Below are positions 43,454 to 52,308 of a stretch of DNA of 64,000 nucleotides, one piece after another. The notes below the pieces were generated by a model. It had not been told where the DNA came from. It searched no databases and saw only the letters and a list, made by a program, of their open reading frames with translations. Location: NCBI RefSeq assembly GCF_006546625.1, contig NZ_VIAR01000007.1, positions 62,001 to 126,000 of the forward strand, given 5' to 3'. This DNA is from Haloflavibacter putidus. GTDB taxonomy: Bacteria; Bacteroidota; Bacteroidia; Flavobacteriales; Flavobacteriaceae. The translations under genes were made by a program, and so were the position numbers. How positions within the stretch are numbered: the first letter of the stretch is position 1; the number at the start of each line of letters is the position of its first letter.

Positions 43454-45847
43454 ATGAATAAAACTTGTTTTCACTGCGGAAATGATTGCGATAAAACAGC
43501 TATCGTCTTTGAAGAAAAAGACTTTTGTTGTCGAGGTTGTAAAACGGTTTTCGAAATATTTTCTAGTAACGACCTTACTTGTTATTACGATATGCAGGCG
43601 GCGCCGGGTGCAATTCCCGAAGAGATAAAGGGAAAGTACGATTACCTAGAAAACCAAAGTATAGTAGAAAAGCTGGTAGAGTTTGACGATGGTAACCTGC
43701 AAATTGTAAACCTCTACATACCGCATATGCATTGTAGTTCGTGTATTTGGATTTTAGAAAACTTGCACAAATTACAACCGCATATAAAATCTGCACAAGT
43801 AAATTTTCCTCAAAAAACGGTACGTATAACTTATAAAACCAACGAGTTTTCTTTAAAAGACACAGTGGTTTTACTCAATAGTATTGGGTATGAGCCCTAC
43901 ATTAGTTTGAACGATGTAGATAAAGGAAAAAAAGAAGTAGATCGCAGTCTTATTTATAAACTAGGCGTGGCCGGATTTGCATTTGGAAACGTGATGTTTT
44001 TGTCTTTCCCAGAATATTTTGAAGTTTCAGAATTTTGGCTAGAGCAATATAAATATCTGTTTCGTTGGTTAATGTTTGCTTTTTCTTTGCCGGTAGTTTT
44101 TTATAGCGGACAAGAATTTTTTATATCGGCTTACAAAGGTTTGCGTTCTAAAATGCTTAATATAGATGTGCCTATTGCTTTAGGAATATTGGTGTTGTTT
44201 TTACGTAGCACCACCGAAATCATTTTAGATATAGGAACCGGCTTTTTCGATAGTTTGACCGGCCTGGTCTTTTTCTTGCTTTTAGGAAGGTTTTTTCAAC
44301 AAAAAACCTATTCGTTTTTATCGTTTGAAAGAGATTATAAATCTTATTTCCCTATTGCGGTAACGCGTATTTCTAAAAATAGAAACCAAGCAAAAGAAGA
44401 GAATATACAAGTTTATGAAATTAAAGAAGGCGACCGGCTTTTAATAAGAAACGCCGAGTTGCTGCCCGTAGATGCTATTTTAATCAACGGAAAAGCACAA
44501 ATAGATTATAGCTTTGTTACCGGGGAAAGCGAGCCGGTTACCAAAACATCTGGAGAAAAACTTTTTGCCGGCGGCAAACAAATGGCTGGTGGTATAGAGG
44601 TAGAAGCTTTAAAATCTGTAGAACAAAGTTACCTTACCCAACTGTGGAGCAACGATGTTTTTAGCAAAGATAAATCTGATTCTTTTGTTAATCTTACCAA
44701 CAAAATAAGCAGGTATTTTACCATTGTTATTTTGCTTATTGCGGTAGTTGCTACTGCTTTTTGGTTGGTAACAGATGCAAGTATGGCCATAAATGTATTT
44801 ACGGCAGTTTTGATTATTGCTTGTCCGTGTGCGTTGGCACTTTCTACACCTTTTGCCTTAGGAAATATGTTGCGTATTTTTGGCAGGGCAAAATTCTATT
44901 TAAAAAATGCTCACATTATCGAGAAATTAGCCCAAACAGATACGATTATTTTCGATAAAACGGGTACAATTACAACCAATCAAAAATCTACCATTGCTTA
45001 TGAAGGTATGACGCTTGACGCGGAAGAAGAAGCGTTGCTCAAAAATACTTTGCGTTCTTCTAATCATCCGTTAAGTCGGGCTTTATACGATTTTTTAGCA
45101 GAACAAGACATTCACACTTTAGACGATTTTGAAGAAGTTACCGGTAAAGGAATGCGTGCCAAACTGAACAAAAATGCTATGCAAGTGGGGTCTGCTAGCT
45201 TTGTTGGCAATCCTGCCGAGCAAAAACAACTAGATACTAGCGTTCACGTAAAATCTAATAATGAGTATAAGGGGAAATATGTTTTTAGAAACCAGTATCG
45301 AGATGGCGTAGATCAACTTTTCAAAAACTTGTCTGCTACCCATAAAATAATGATTCTTTCTGGTGATAATGAAGGTGAACGGCAATACTTGCAAGAGTTT
45401 TTACCGCAAGGAACAGATTTACTTTTTAACCAAAAACCAGAAGATAAACTCAATTATATAAAGACCCTTCAAAAGGAAGGTAAGAAAATAATTATGGTTG
45501 GCGATGGTTTAAATGATGCAGGAGCGTTGGCGCAAAGTGATGTTGGAATTGCTATTGCAGAAAATGTTAACGTTTTTTCCCCGGCTTGCGATGCTATTTT
45601 GAAAGCTTCTAAATTACAAGATTTTTTCAAATTTATGAAAGCCTCAAAAAAGACTATTAGCATTATTAAATGGAGTTTTGTATTATCGTTCTTTTATAAT
45701 GTAATAGGCTTGTACTTTGCGGTTACAGGACAATTAATGCCAGTGGTAGCTGCTATTTTAATGCCGTTAAGTTCAATATCTGTATTAGGATTTGTAACGC
45801 TAATGACGAATATTGTTAGTAAACGATTACATTTGCAGAAAACTTGA
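43454..45847 (+). CDS. ccoI: Copper-translocating P1B-type ATPase for cbb3 oxidase assembly
   Basis: The 797-residue ATPase has an N-terminal Cys-rich metal-site region (CFHCGNDC, CCRGC). Next come a heavy-metal-associated domain with HCSSC, eight membrane spans with the CPC motif (ACPCALALS) and the phosphorylation site DKTGTIT; GDGLNDAG closes the ATP domain. The combination of double N-terminal Cys motifs and position next to ccoS-NOQP marks it as FixI/CcoI, which supplies copper to the oxidase, rather than a resistance pump. The ATG at 43454 is chosen because the promoter above predicts a start of transcription near 43440. Confidence 0.92.
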   Translation: MNKTCFHCGNDCDKTAIVFEEKDFCCRGCKTVFEIFSSNDLTCYYDMQAAPGAIPEEIKGKYDYLENQSIVEKLVEFDDGNLQIVNLYIPHMHCSSCIWILENLHKLQPHIKSAQVNFPQKTVRITYKTNEFSLKDTVVLLNSIGYEPYISLNDVDKGKKEVDRSLIYKLGVAGFAFGNVMFLSFPEYFEVSEFWLEQYKYLFRWLMFAFSLPVVFYSGQEFFISAYKGLRSKMLNIDVPIALGILVLFLRSTTEIILDIGTGFFDSLTGLVFFLLLGRFFQQKTYSFLSFERDYKSYFPIAVTRISKNRNQAKEENIQVYEIKEGDRLLIRNAELLPVDAILINGKAQIDYSFVTGESEPVTKTSGEKLFAGGKQMAGGIEVEALKSVEQSYLTQLWSNDVFSKDKSDSFVNLTNKISRYFTIVILLIAVVATAFWLVTDASMAINVFTAVLIIACPCALALSTPFALGNMLRIFGRAKFYLKNAHIIEKLAQTDTIIFDKTGTITTNQKSTIAYEGMTLDAEEEALLKNTLRSSNHPLSRALYDFLAEQDIHTLDDFEEVTGKGMRAKLNKNAMQVGSASFVGNPAEQKQLDTSVHVKSNNEYKGKYVFRNQYRDGVDQLFKNLSATHKIMILSGDNEGERQYLQEFLPQGTDLLFNQKPEDKLNYIKTLQKEGKKIIMVGDGLNDAGALAQSDVGIAIAENVNVFSPACDAILKASKLQDFFKFMKASKKTISIIKWSFVLSFFYNVIGLYFAVTGQLMPVVAAILMPLSSISVLGFVTLMTNIVSKRLHLQKT

Positions 45848-45887
45848 TAAAAGTCATTTTTTAAGATTACGTTCACAATTATTTTTG
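45844..45887 (+). promoter_or_regulatory. FNR-like box and -7 element of ccoS-NOQP
   Basis: TTGATAAAAGTCAT (45844-45857) overlaps the ccoI stop codon region. The perfect -7 box TATTTTTG is at 45880-45887, centre to last G 36.5 bp. The start of transcription would fall about 11 nt before the ccoS ATG. Confidence 0.82.
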
Positions 45888-45904
45888 AATTCTAAATAAA
45901 ACCT

Positions 45905-46096
45905 ATGAGTGTTATTTATCTTTTATTAGCAATAAGTGTGGTAGTTGCCATAGTCTTTTTTGTTGTCTTTTTATTTTCCGTAAAGAGAGGACAATATGAC
46001 GATGTTTACACACCATCTGTACGCATGCTTTTTGATGATGAGTTAGTAGATAAAGACGCTAAAAAAACTTCAGTAACCAAAGACAAACACAATTAA
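45905..46096 (+). CDS. ccoS: cbb3 oxidase assembly protein CcoS
   Basis: This short membrane protein of 63 residues has one span and then FSVKRGQYDDVYTPSVRML, close to the CcoS pattern (K-GQYDD-E-P--R-L-D). It is needed to insert cofactors into the oxidase. It lies 1 nt before ccoNO. A TTTACGGAA word (45976) is read as Ser-Val-Lys in the opposite sense. Confidence 0.92.
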   Translation: MSVIYLLLAISVVVAIVFFVVFLFSVKRGQYDDVYTPSVRMLFDDELVDKDAKKTSVTKDKHN

Positions 46097-46097
46097 T

Positions 46098-48299
46098 ATG
46101 GAAATGGATAAGTTTTATTACGATAATAAGATCGTAAAAAAATTCTTGTATGCTACAATTTTTTGGGGAATTGTAGGGATGTCCGTAGGACTTCTACTGG
46201 CCTTTATGTTTATATTCCCAAATATAACCGATGGTATTTCTTGGTTGAGTTTTGGGCGTTTACGTCCGCTACATACCAACGCCGTTATTTTCGCCTTTGT
46301 GGGTAATGCTATTTTTGCTGGGGTTTATTACTCTTTGCAACGTCTTTTAAAAGCAAGAATGGCTAGCGATGCATTGAGTAATATTAACTTTTGGGGATGG
46401 CAATTAATTATTGTCGCAGCAGCCATAACCCTGCCTTTAGGGTATACTACAACCAAAGAGTATGCAGAGCTAGAATGGCCAATAGATATTGCAATTGCTG
46501 TAGTTTGGGTTGTTTTTGGTTGGAATATGATTGCAACAATTTTAAAAAGAAGACAGCGCCATTTGTACGTTGCTATCTGGTTTTATTTGGCAACTTTTGT
46601 AACGGTTGCTGTTTTGCATATTTTTAATAGTTTGGCATTGCCGGTGAATCTTTTAAAAAGTTACTCTGCTTACGCAGGAGTACAAGATGCTTTGGTGCAA
46701 TGGTGGTATGGTCATAACGCGGTAGCCTTTTTCTTGACTACACCGTTTTTAGGTTTAATGTATTATTTCGTGCCAAAAGCCGCAAACAGACCGGTATACT
46801 CTTACCGTCTTTCTATTGTTCACTTTTGGTCGCTAATCTTTATTTATATTTGGGCTGGACCTCACCACTTGTTATATTCTTCGTTGCCGGAATGGGCACA
46901 AAACCTTGGGGTTGCATTCTCAGTAATGCTAATTGCTCCCTCTTGGGGAGGTATGATTAACGGGTTATTAACCTTGAGGGGTGCTTGGGATAAAGTTCGT
47001 ACAGATCCCGTTCTAAAGTTCTTTGTAGTTGCGATAACCGGATACGGGATGGCTACTTTTGAGGGGCCAATGCTTTCTTTAAAAAACATTAATGCCATTG
47101 CTCACTTTAGCGACTGGATTATTGCACACGTACACGTTGGTGCTTTGGCCTGGAATGGTTTCCTTGCTTTTGGTATGATTTATTGGCTAGTACCGCGTTT
47201 AGTTAAAAAAGACTTATATTCTATAAAATTAGCCAATGTTCATTTTTGGGTAGGAACTTTAGGGGTTATTATGTATGCTTTACCATTATACGTAGCAGGA
47301 TTTACACAAGCTGCTATGTGGAAACAATTTAATCCGGATGGTTCTTTGGTTTACGGTAACTTTTTAGAAACCGTACAAGAGATTATGCCTATGTACGCTA
47401 TGCGTGCCGTAGGAGGTAGTTTATATATCTTAGGGATGTTTATATTGTTGTATAACATAGTAAAAACCATAAAAGCCGGGAGTGCGGTAACAGATGAGTT
47501 GGCAGAGGCAGCACCGTTACCACGTGTTACTGCCAAGCGTGTAAAAGGAGAAGCTTATCACACCTGGTTAGAGAGAAGACCGGTAAAACTTACTATTTTT
47601 GCTACCATCGCCATTTTAATTGGTGGGGTGGTGCAAATTGTACCAACTATTATGGTAGAGTCTAATATTCCTACAATTGCCAGCGTAAAACCATATACGC
47701 CCTTAGAGTTAGAAGGTCGTGATCTTTATATTAGAGAAAGTTGTGTTTCTTGTCACTCCCAAATGGTAAGGCCATTCCGTAGTGAAGTAGAACGCTATGG
47801 CGAATATTCTAAAGCCGGAGAATTTGTATACGACAGACCATTTTTATGGGGAAGTAAACGTACCGGGCCAGATTTACATCGTATTGGTGGTAAATACTCG
47901 GACAGCTGGCACTTTAACCACTTTTATGATCCACAAACCACTTCGGCGGGCTCTATTATGCCAAGTTACAGATGGTTAATAGAAAACGAATTAGACAAAT
48001 CTGATACCGAAGATAAATTGCGTACAATGGTTGCTTTAGGAGTTCCGTATACGGAAGAAGATATCGAAAATGCACAAGAATGGATGGACTCGCAAGCAGC
48101 AGCTATAGAACAAAGCTTATATTCAGATCCTGACTTTGCTAAAAGTTATGAGGCAGATAAGAAATATGCCGAAGAAAACGGACTGGAATTTATAGAGATG
48201 AAAGATCGCGAAGTAGTTGCTTTAATTGCCTACCTACAACGTTTAGGTACAGATATTAAAGTAGAAAACCAGAGCGGGGACGAAGTAAGTTCTAACTAA
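46098..48299 (+). CDS. ccoNO: Fused cbb3-type cytochrome c oxidase subunits I and II
   Basis: Residues 1 to about 470 are CcoN: 12 or more membrane spans with haem-copper histidines (FGRLRPLHTNAVIF, WWYGHNAVAFF, WAGPHHLLYSS, IAHVHVGALAWNG). From about residue 495 it is CcoO, anchored by one span, with a c-haem site CVSCH near residue 549 and the MVRPFRSEVERYGEYS signature. Fusion of the two subunits is the usual Bacteroidota form. It is the catalytic core of the high-affinity terminal oxidase. A perfect 14-bp palindrome (TTCCGTATACGGAA, 48043) lies inside. Confidence 0.95.
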   Translation: MEMDKFYYDNKIVKKFLYATIFWGIVGMSVGLLLAFMFIFPNITDGISWLSFGRLRPLHTNAVIFAFVGNAIFAGVYYSLQRLLKARMASDALSNINFWGWQLIIVAAAITLPLGYTTTKEYAELEWPIDIAIAVVWVVFGWNMIATILKRRQRHLYVAIWFYLATFVTVAVLHIFNSLALPVNLLKSYSAYAGVQDALVQWWYGHNAVAFFLTTPFLGLMYYFVPKAANRPVYSYRLSIVHFWSLIFIYIWAGPHHLLYSSLPEWAQNLGVAFSVMLIAPSWGGMINGLLTLRGAWDKVRTDPVLKFFVVAITGYGMATFEGPMLSLKNINAIAHFSDWIIAHVHVGALAWNGFLAFGMIYWLVPRLVKKDLYSIKLANVHFWVGTLGVIMYALPLYVAGFTQAAMWKQFNPDGSLVYGNFLETVQEIMPMYAMRAVGGSLYILGMFILLYNIVKTIKAGSAVTDELAEAAPLPRVTAKRVKGEAYHTWLERRPVKLTIFATIAILIGGVVQIVPTIMVESNIPTIASVKPYTPLELEGRDLYIRESCVSCHSQMVRPFRSEVERYGEYSKAGEFVYDRPFLWGSKRTGPDLHRIGGKYSDSWHFNHFYDPQTTSAGSIMPSYRWLIENELDKSDTEDKLRTMVALGVPYTEEDIENAQEWMDSQAAAIEQSLYSDPDFAKSYEADKKYAEENGLEFIEMKDREVVALIAYLQRLGTDIKVENQSGDEVSSN

Positions 48300-48311
48300 A
48301 AGACAACAATT

Positions 48312-48497
48312 ATGCTAAAATTTATTAAAGGACATATGGAAACCATTAACGGGGTAGAAATTTACCCCATGGTTTCTCTCCTAATCTTTTTTATCTTTTT
48401 TGTAATTCTTTTTTGGTGGGTTTTTACTAGCAAAAAAGATTACATTAACGAAGTAAGTAGTATTCCATTAGAAAACGATAAAGACGCCAACCAATGA
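48312..48497 (+). CDS. ccoQ: cbb3 oxidase small subunit CcoQ
   Basis: The 61-residue single-span protein (hydrophobic core MVSLLIFFIFFVILFWWVF) lies between ccoNO and ccoP, overlapping ccoP by 4 nt (ATGA). CcoQ stabilises the oxidase. Similarity is by size, topology and place rather than by sequence motif. Confidence 0.85.
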   Translation: MLKFIKGHMETINGVEIYPMVSLLIFFIFFVILFWWVFTSKKDYINEVSSIPLENDKDANQ

Positions 48498-49450
48498 AAA
48501 AACTAGCACCTTATTTACGAGTAATTGCTCTTATGCTAATTGCTTTTTTACTAATAGAGTATACCGTAGAGGTAGACAAAGGCTCTGTATTTACAGAATA
48601 TCCAATAGCTTGGTTAGTTTTGGGAGTGGCCTTTTTAGCGGTTGTTGCTATAGAAGTAAGTGTCGCAGCATTAAATAATGTAATGTATAAATCTTTAGAC
48701 GAAAAAGCTAAAGAACGCTACCATGCACAGGAAGTAAAAGCCGAAAAAGAAAACTGGTTAAGCAAAACCTACAATAAACTTGTAGACCGTAAACCTTTAG
48801 AACGTGAAGACGAAATAGTTTTAGACCACAACTATGACGGTATTAGAGAGCTAGATAACAATTTGCCACCTTGGTGGGTTTACGGATTTTATGCCAGTAT
48901 TATCTTTGCGGTAATATATATGCTTCGTTATCATGTCTTCCAAGGAGAAACCCAGATAGAAGAATTTCAGGCAGAAGTAGCCGAAGCTAAAATTGCTATT
49001 GAAGAATACAAAAAAACTGCCACAGATCTTATAGATGTAAATACCGTAGAGTTTTTAGATAGCGAAGATGATTTAACTGCAGGTAAAAACGTTTTTAACG
49101 CCAATTGTGTAGCTTGCCATAAAGCAGACGGCGGCGGCGGTATAGGTCCTAACCTAACAGATGAATATTGGATTTTGGGCGGGGGCATTAAAAATATTTT
49201 TAAGACCGTTGCAGAAGGTGGACGTTCCGGAAAAGGAATGGTTGCCTGGAACCAAACTTTAAAGCCATTAGAAATGGCGCAAGTATCCAGTTATGTTTGG
49301 TCCTTACAAGATACCAATCCAGATGGGGCTAAAGAGCCACAAGGGGAAATTTGGGAAGGTAGTGACAAACCCCAACAAAACGCTAACCAAGATAACAGAG
49401 CAGATAATACAACATCGGCAGATACAATTAATATCTCAGACAATATTTAA
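48494..49450 (+). CDS. ccoP: cbb3 oxidase subunit III, monohaem c-type cytochrome
   Basis: The 318 residues have two N-terminal spans, a cytoplasmic loop with NNLPPWWVYGFYASIIFA (the CcoP signature) and a further span. One c-type haem domain follows (CVACHKADGGGGIGPNL, about residue 204). Proteobacterial CcoP carries two haems; only one CxxCH is seen here. The C-terminal 40 residues are polar and low in complexity. An apparent element remnant follows before ccoG. Confidence 0.93.
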   Translation: MKKLAPYLRVIALMLIAFLLIEYTVEVDKGSVFTEYPIAWLVLGVAFLAVVAIEVSVAALNNVMYKSLDEKAKERYHAQEVKAEKENWLSKTYNKLVDRKPLEREDEIVLDHNYDGIRELDNNLPPWWVYGFYASIIFAVIYMLRYHVFQGETQIEEFQAEVAEAKIAIEEYKKTATDLIDVNTVEFLDSEDDLTAGKNVFNANCVACHKADGGGGIGPNLTDEYWILGGGIKNIFKTVAEGGRSGKGMVAWNQTLKPLEMAQVSSYVWSLQDTNPDGAKEPQGEIWEGSDKPQQNANQDNRADNTTSADTINISDNI

Positions 49451-49453
49451 AGA

Positions 49454-49572
49454 AGTTGTCTCAAAAACAAGCTAACTGTCATTTATTGCAGAGCCAAGAA
49501 GTCTAATTTTTGCAGTAGACATCTGCCACTAAGTGAAAAATGATTGTATAACCAAAAAGTTTTTGAGACAGC
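49454..49572. mobile_element. Possible 119-bp element remnant (MITE-like) between ccoP and ccoG
   Basis: GTTGTCTCAAAAAC (49454-49467) and GTTTTTGAGACAGC (49559-49572) are inverted copies with 13 of 14 pairs matching, framing a non-coding 119-bp segment. TGTCTCAAAAA ends of this kind are familiar from insertion sequences. No clear target duplication is visible, and no other copy occurs in the window, so element status is not proven; a terminator-like long hairpin is the alternative. Confidence 0.5.
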
Positions 49573-49618
49573 TGCTTTCTTCTTAGATATTCTAATTACT
49601 GCTGTAAAAAAATCAACA

Positions 49619-51046
49619 TTGGAAACACCCGATAACGAAACATTTAGAGACTCAATTGGAACTATTAACGAAGAAGGTAAGCGCTCTTGGGTCTACCCGA
49701 AAAAACCAGACGGGAAGTACTACGATTATCGCAAAATCGTAAGCTATGTGTTGCTTATTTTTCTAATATCAGCACCTTTTATAAAAATTAATGGAAACCA
49801 ATTTCTAATGTTTAATGTGCTTGAGCGGCGCTTTAATATATTCGGTTTTCCTTTTTGGCCACAAGATTTTCATCTATTTGTACTCTCTATGATAATAGGG
49901 GTGGTTTTTATTCTCTTTTTTACCGTAGCATTTGGCCGTATTTTTTGCGGATGGATTTGTCCGCAAACCATCTTTATGGAGATGGTTTTTAGACGGGTAG
50001 AGTACTGGATAGAAGGGGACCGCGGTAAGCAAATGCGGTTAGATAAACAAAAATGGGATGCCCAGAAAATTAGAAAGAAAGTTAGCAAATGGTTTATCTT
50101 TTTTTTGATTAGTTTTTTAATTGCAAATGTTTTTCTAGCTTATCTTATTGGTAGCGATCAACTTATGCGCTATGTTATAGAAGGACCAGGTGCCAACTTA
50201 AATACCTTTATTTCTTTACTCATTTTTACCGGTGTTTTCTACTTCGTTTTTGCGTGGTTTAGAGAACAAGTATGCGTTATTGCATGTCCTTACGGAAGAT
50301 TACAAGGCGTACTCTTAGATAAAAAATCTATTGTAGTTGCCTATGATTATAAACGTGGAGAAAAGGAAAAAGGAAGGGCAAAATTTAAAAAGAACGAAGA
50401 CAGAGAGGCTTCCGGAAAGGGAGATTGTATAGATTGTTTTCAATGCGTGCAAGTTTGCCCTACCGGTATAGACATTAGAAACGGTACGCAATTAGAATGT
50501 GTAAACTGTACCGCTTGTATGGATGCTTGTGACCATATGATGGAGAAAGTTGGTCTACCAAAAGGATTGATTAGATATGCAAGCGAAGAAAATATTGCTG
50601 AGAAAAAACCGTTTAAGTTTAATGCAAGGTTAAAAGGTTATTCTGCCGTATTATTTATACTAATTGGCGTGCTTGTTGGTATGTTATTTTTACGAAACGA
50701 TGTAGAAGCAAGAATTTTAAGGTTACCCGGACAATTATATGAGCGTAAAGACAATAATATTATAAGTAATGTATACACCTATAAATTGGTAAATAAAACC
50801 ACCAGAAATATAGAAGATATACACTTTAAATTATTATCGCACGATGGGACAATAGAATTGGTATCTGTAAAAGATTTAGATGTACCAAAACAAGAATTAA
50901 GCGAAGGCACATTATTTATTGAATTGAACGAAGGAGCCTTGAAAAGTGATCACGAAAGACTTAAGATTGGAATTTACAGTGGCGATCAATTAATCGAAAC
51001 TACAAAAACCTCCTTTTTAGGTCCGCGTAGCTTTTCGGGCAGGTAA
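49619..51046 (+). CDS. ccoG: cbb3 oxidase accessory ferredoxin CcoG (RdxA/FixG), TTG start
   Basis: A membrane ferredoxin that acts as a cupric reductase in oxidase assembly. The conserved start TPDNETFRDSIGTINEEG has no ATG upstream, so I chose TTG at 49619 (475 residues). The longer frame to 49544 also begins with TTG and would be translated from the element remnant. Spans lie at about 45-65, 95-115 and 160-180, with GRIFCGWICPQTIF. The two 4Fe-4S clusters are CIDCFQCVQVCP and CVNCTACMDAC, and an Ig-like C-terminal domain follows. Confidence 0.93.
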   Translation: METPDNETFRDSIGTINEEGKRSWVYPKKPDGKYYDYRKIVSYVLLIFLISAPFIKINGNQFLMFNVLERRFNIFGFPFWPQDFHLFVLSMIIGVVFILFFTVAFGRIFCGWICPQTIFMEMVFRRVEYWIEGDRGKQMRLDKQKWDAQKIRKKVSKWFIFFLISFLIANVFLAYLIGSDQLMRYVIEGPGANLNTFISLLIFTGVFYFVFAWFREQVCVIACPYGRLQGVLLDKKSIVVAYDYKRGEKEKGRAKFKKNEDREASGKGDCIDCFQCVQVCPTGIDIRNGTQLECVNCTACMDACDHMMEKVGLPKGLIRYASEENIAEKKPFKFNARLKGYSAVLFILIGVLVGMLFLRNDVEARILRLPGQLYERKDNNIISNVYTYKLVNKTTRNIEDIHFKLLSHDGTIELVSVKDLDVPKQELSEGTLFIELNEGALKSDHERLKIGIYSGDQLIETTKTSFLGPRSFSGR

Positions 51047-51058
51047 AAAATTAAAAAG

Positions 51059-51511
51059 ATGAAATTTAAAGTTAATTGGGGAGTAGGTATTGTTATCGCC
51101 TTTGTTGCTTTTATCGGGTTTATCCTGGTTTTAGTTATAAGAATGAGTACAGAAGATAGGTTTTCTCACGACTTGGTAGTAGAAGAGTATTATAAACAAG
51201 AATTGGGTTTTCAAGACGAGATAAACGCACAGAAAAATGCAAATGATATGACCCAGCATATTAAGTTACAAGATAACGCCAAAGGTCTTGAGATTATTTT
51301 TCCGCCTAAGTTGGAAACTAAAAATATCACTGGCAGCGTTTATATGTATCGCCCCGCTAATAAAGTATTAGATTTTGAGTTACCCTTGCAATTAGAAAAA
51401 AATAAAATGCTAATTCCAAAGGACAAATTGCTAAATGGCAAATGGAAATTCTCTATGAAATGGAAGATAGACGGAGAAAATTTTATGTATAAAGAAGATC
51501 TTCGCTTTTAA
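51059..51511 (+). CDS. ccoH: CcoH/FixH family protein
   Basis: The 150-residue protein has one N-terminal span (about 8-30, WGVGIVIAFVAFIGFILVL) and an extracytoplasmic domain with DLVVEEYYKQELGFQDEINA, a typical FixH segment. It is required for cbb3 assembly. It lies 12 nt after ccoG and 15 nt before the SafE-like gene. Confidence 0.9.
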   Translation: MKFKVNWGVGIVIAFVAFIGFILVLVIRMSTEDRFSHDLVVEEYYKQELGFQDEINAQKNANDMTQHIKLQDNAKGLEIIFPPKLETKNITGSVYMYRPANKVLDFELPLQLEKNKMLIPKDKLLNGKWKFSMKWKIDGENFMYKEDLRF

Positions 51512-51526
51512 ATAAAGCTTGCATCT

Positions 51527-52237
51527 ATGGTACTTTCTGCTTTTTTACTAGGGTTGTTAGGAAGTTTTCATTGCGTAGGTATGTGCGGACCAATAGCTTT
51601 TATGTTGCCTTTAGACCGAAAATCTAAAGCCAAAAAACTATTGCAGTTAAGTTTATATCATTTAGGCAGGATTTTCACCTACAGTTTTATCGGTTTATTG
51701 TTTGGTCTCTTAGGAAAAGGAATTTACTTATTTGGCATGCAGCAAAAAATATCTATAGCAATGGGCGTGCTAATGATATTGATTATCTTAATTCCGCAAA
51801 GACAATTCAATAAATTTAATTTCTCTAAACCCATCTATAAACTTATAGGAAAAGTAAAAAATGCTTTAGGAAAAGAATTAAAAAAGAAAAGTCCAGATAC
51901 ATTTTTTAGCATTGGTTTTTTAAATGGTTTTTTACCCTGCGGACTCCTATATATGGCCATTTTTGGCTCGCTTGCTTTTGAGGGTATTGGCACTTCTGCC
52001 TTATATATGGTTTTATTTGGTCTAGGAACCGTACCATTGATGACAGCTGTAGTTTTTGCGGGTAATTTTTTTGGACCTAGTTTCCGTAAAAAAATCCAAA
52101 AAGCCATTCCGGTATTTGTTGTTTTAATAGGTTGTTTATTTATTCTACGCGGTATGGGGCTTGGCATTCCGTATGTTTCGCCAAAAGAAGTTCCGGTGCA
52201 GACCGCCAACTCTAATTACAATTGTGACGCTCCTTAA
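51527..52237 (+). CDS. SafE/TauE-like membrane protein at the end of the cco cluster
   Basis: The 236-residue protein has six membrane spans. GSFHCVGMCGP near the N-terminus and FLPCGLLYMA in the second half are the paired motifs of the sulfite exporter TauE/SafE or DsbD-type (UreH-like) family; both hold a Cys with neighbouring His or Met that could bind copper. In Bacteroidota this gene commonly follows ccoGH, so a role in metal supply to the oxidase is likely but unproven. A TTTACGGAA word (52082) is read as Phe-Arg-Lys. Confidence 0.85.
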   Translation: MVLSAFLLGLLGSFHCVGMCGPIAFMLPLDRKSKAKKLLQLSLYHLGRIFTYSFIGLLFGLLGKGIYLFGMQQKISIAMGVLMILIILIPQRQFNKFNFSKPIYKLIGKVKNALGKELKKKSPDTFFSIGFLNGFLPCGLLYMAIFGSLAFEGIGTSALYMVLFGLGTVPLMTAVVFAGNFFGPSFRKKIQKAIPVFVVLIGCLFILRGMGLGIPYVSPKEVPVQTANSNYNCDAP

Positions 52238-52240
52238 AGT

Positions 52241-52284
52241 CTGCTATTTGTCATAGTTTATCCTTTTCCATACTTTTATCTTTG
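52241..52284 (+). promoter_or_regulatory. FNR-like box and -7 element of the CoA-transferase gene
   Basis: CTGCTATTTGTCAT (52241-52254) is the weakest of the boxes; the -7 box TATCTTTG (52277-52284) is perfect. Centre to last G is again 36.5 bp. Expected leader about 18 nt. Confidence 0.6.
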
Positions 52285-52308
52285 TTACACTTAAAAAAAG
52301 ATAAAATT

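Noticed and set aside
49544-49618. N-terminal extension of CcoG by 25 residues
   Set aside because: It begins with TTG, is translated from the inverted-repeat segment, and precedes the conserved family start.
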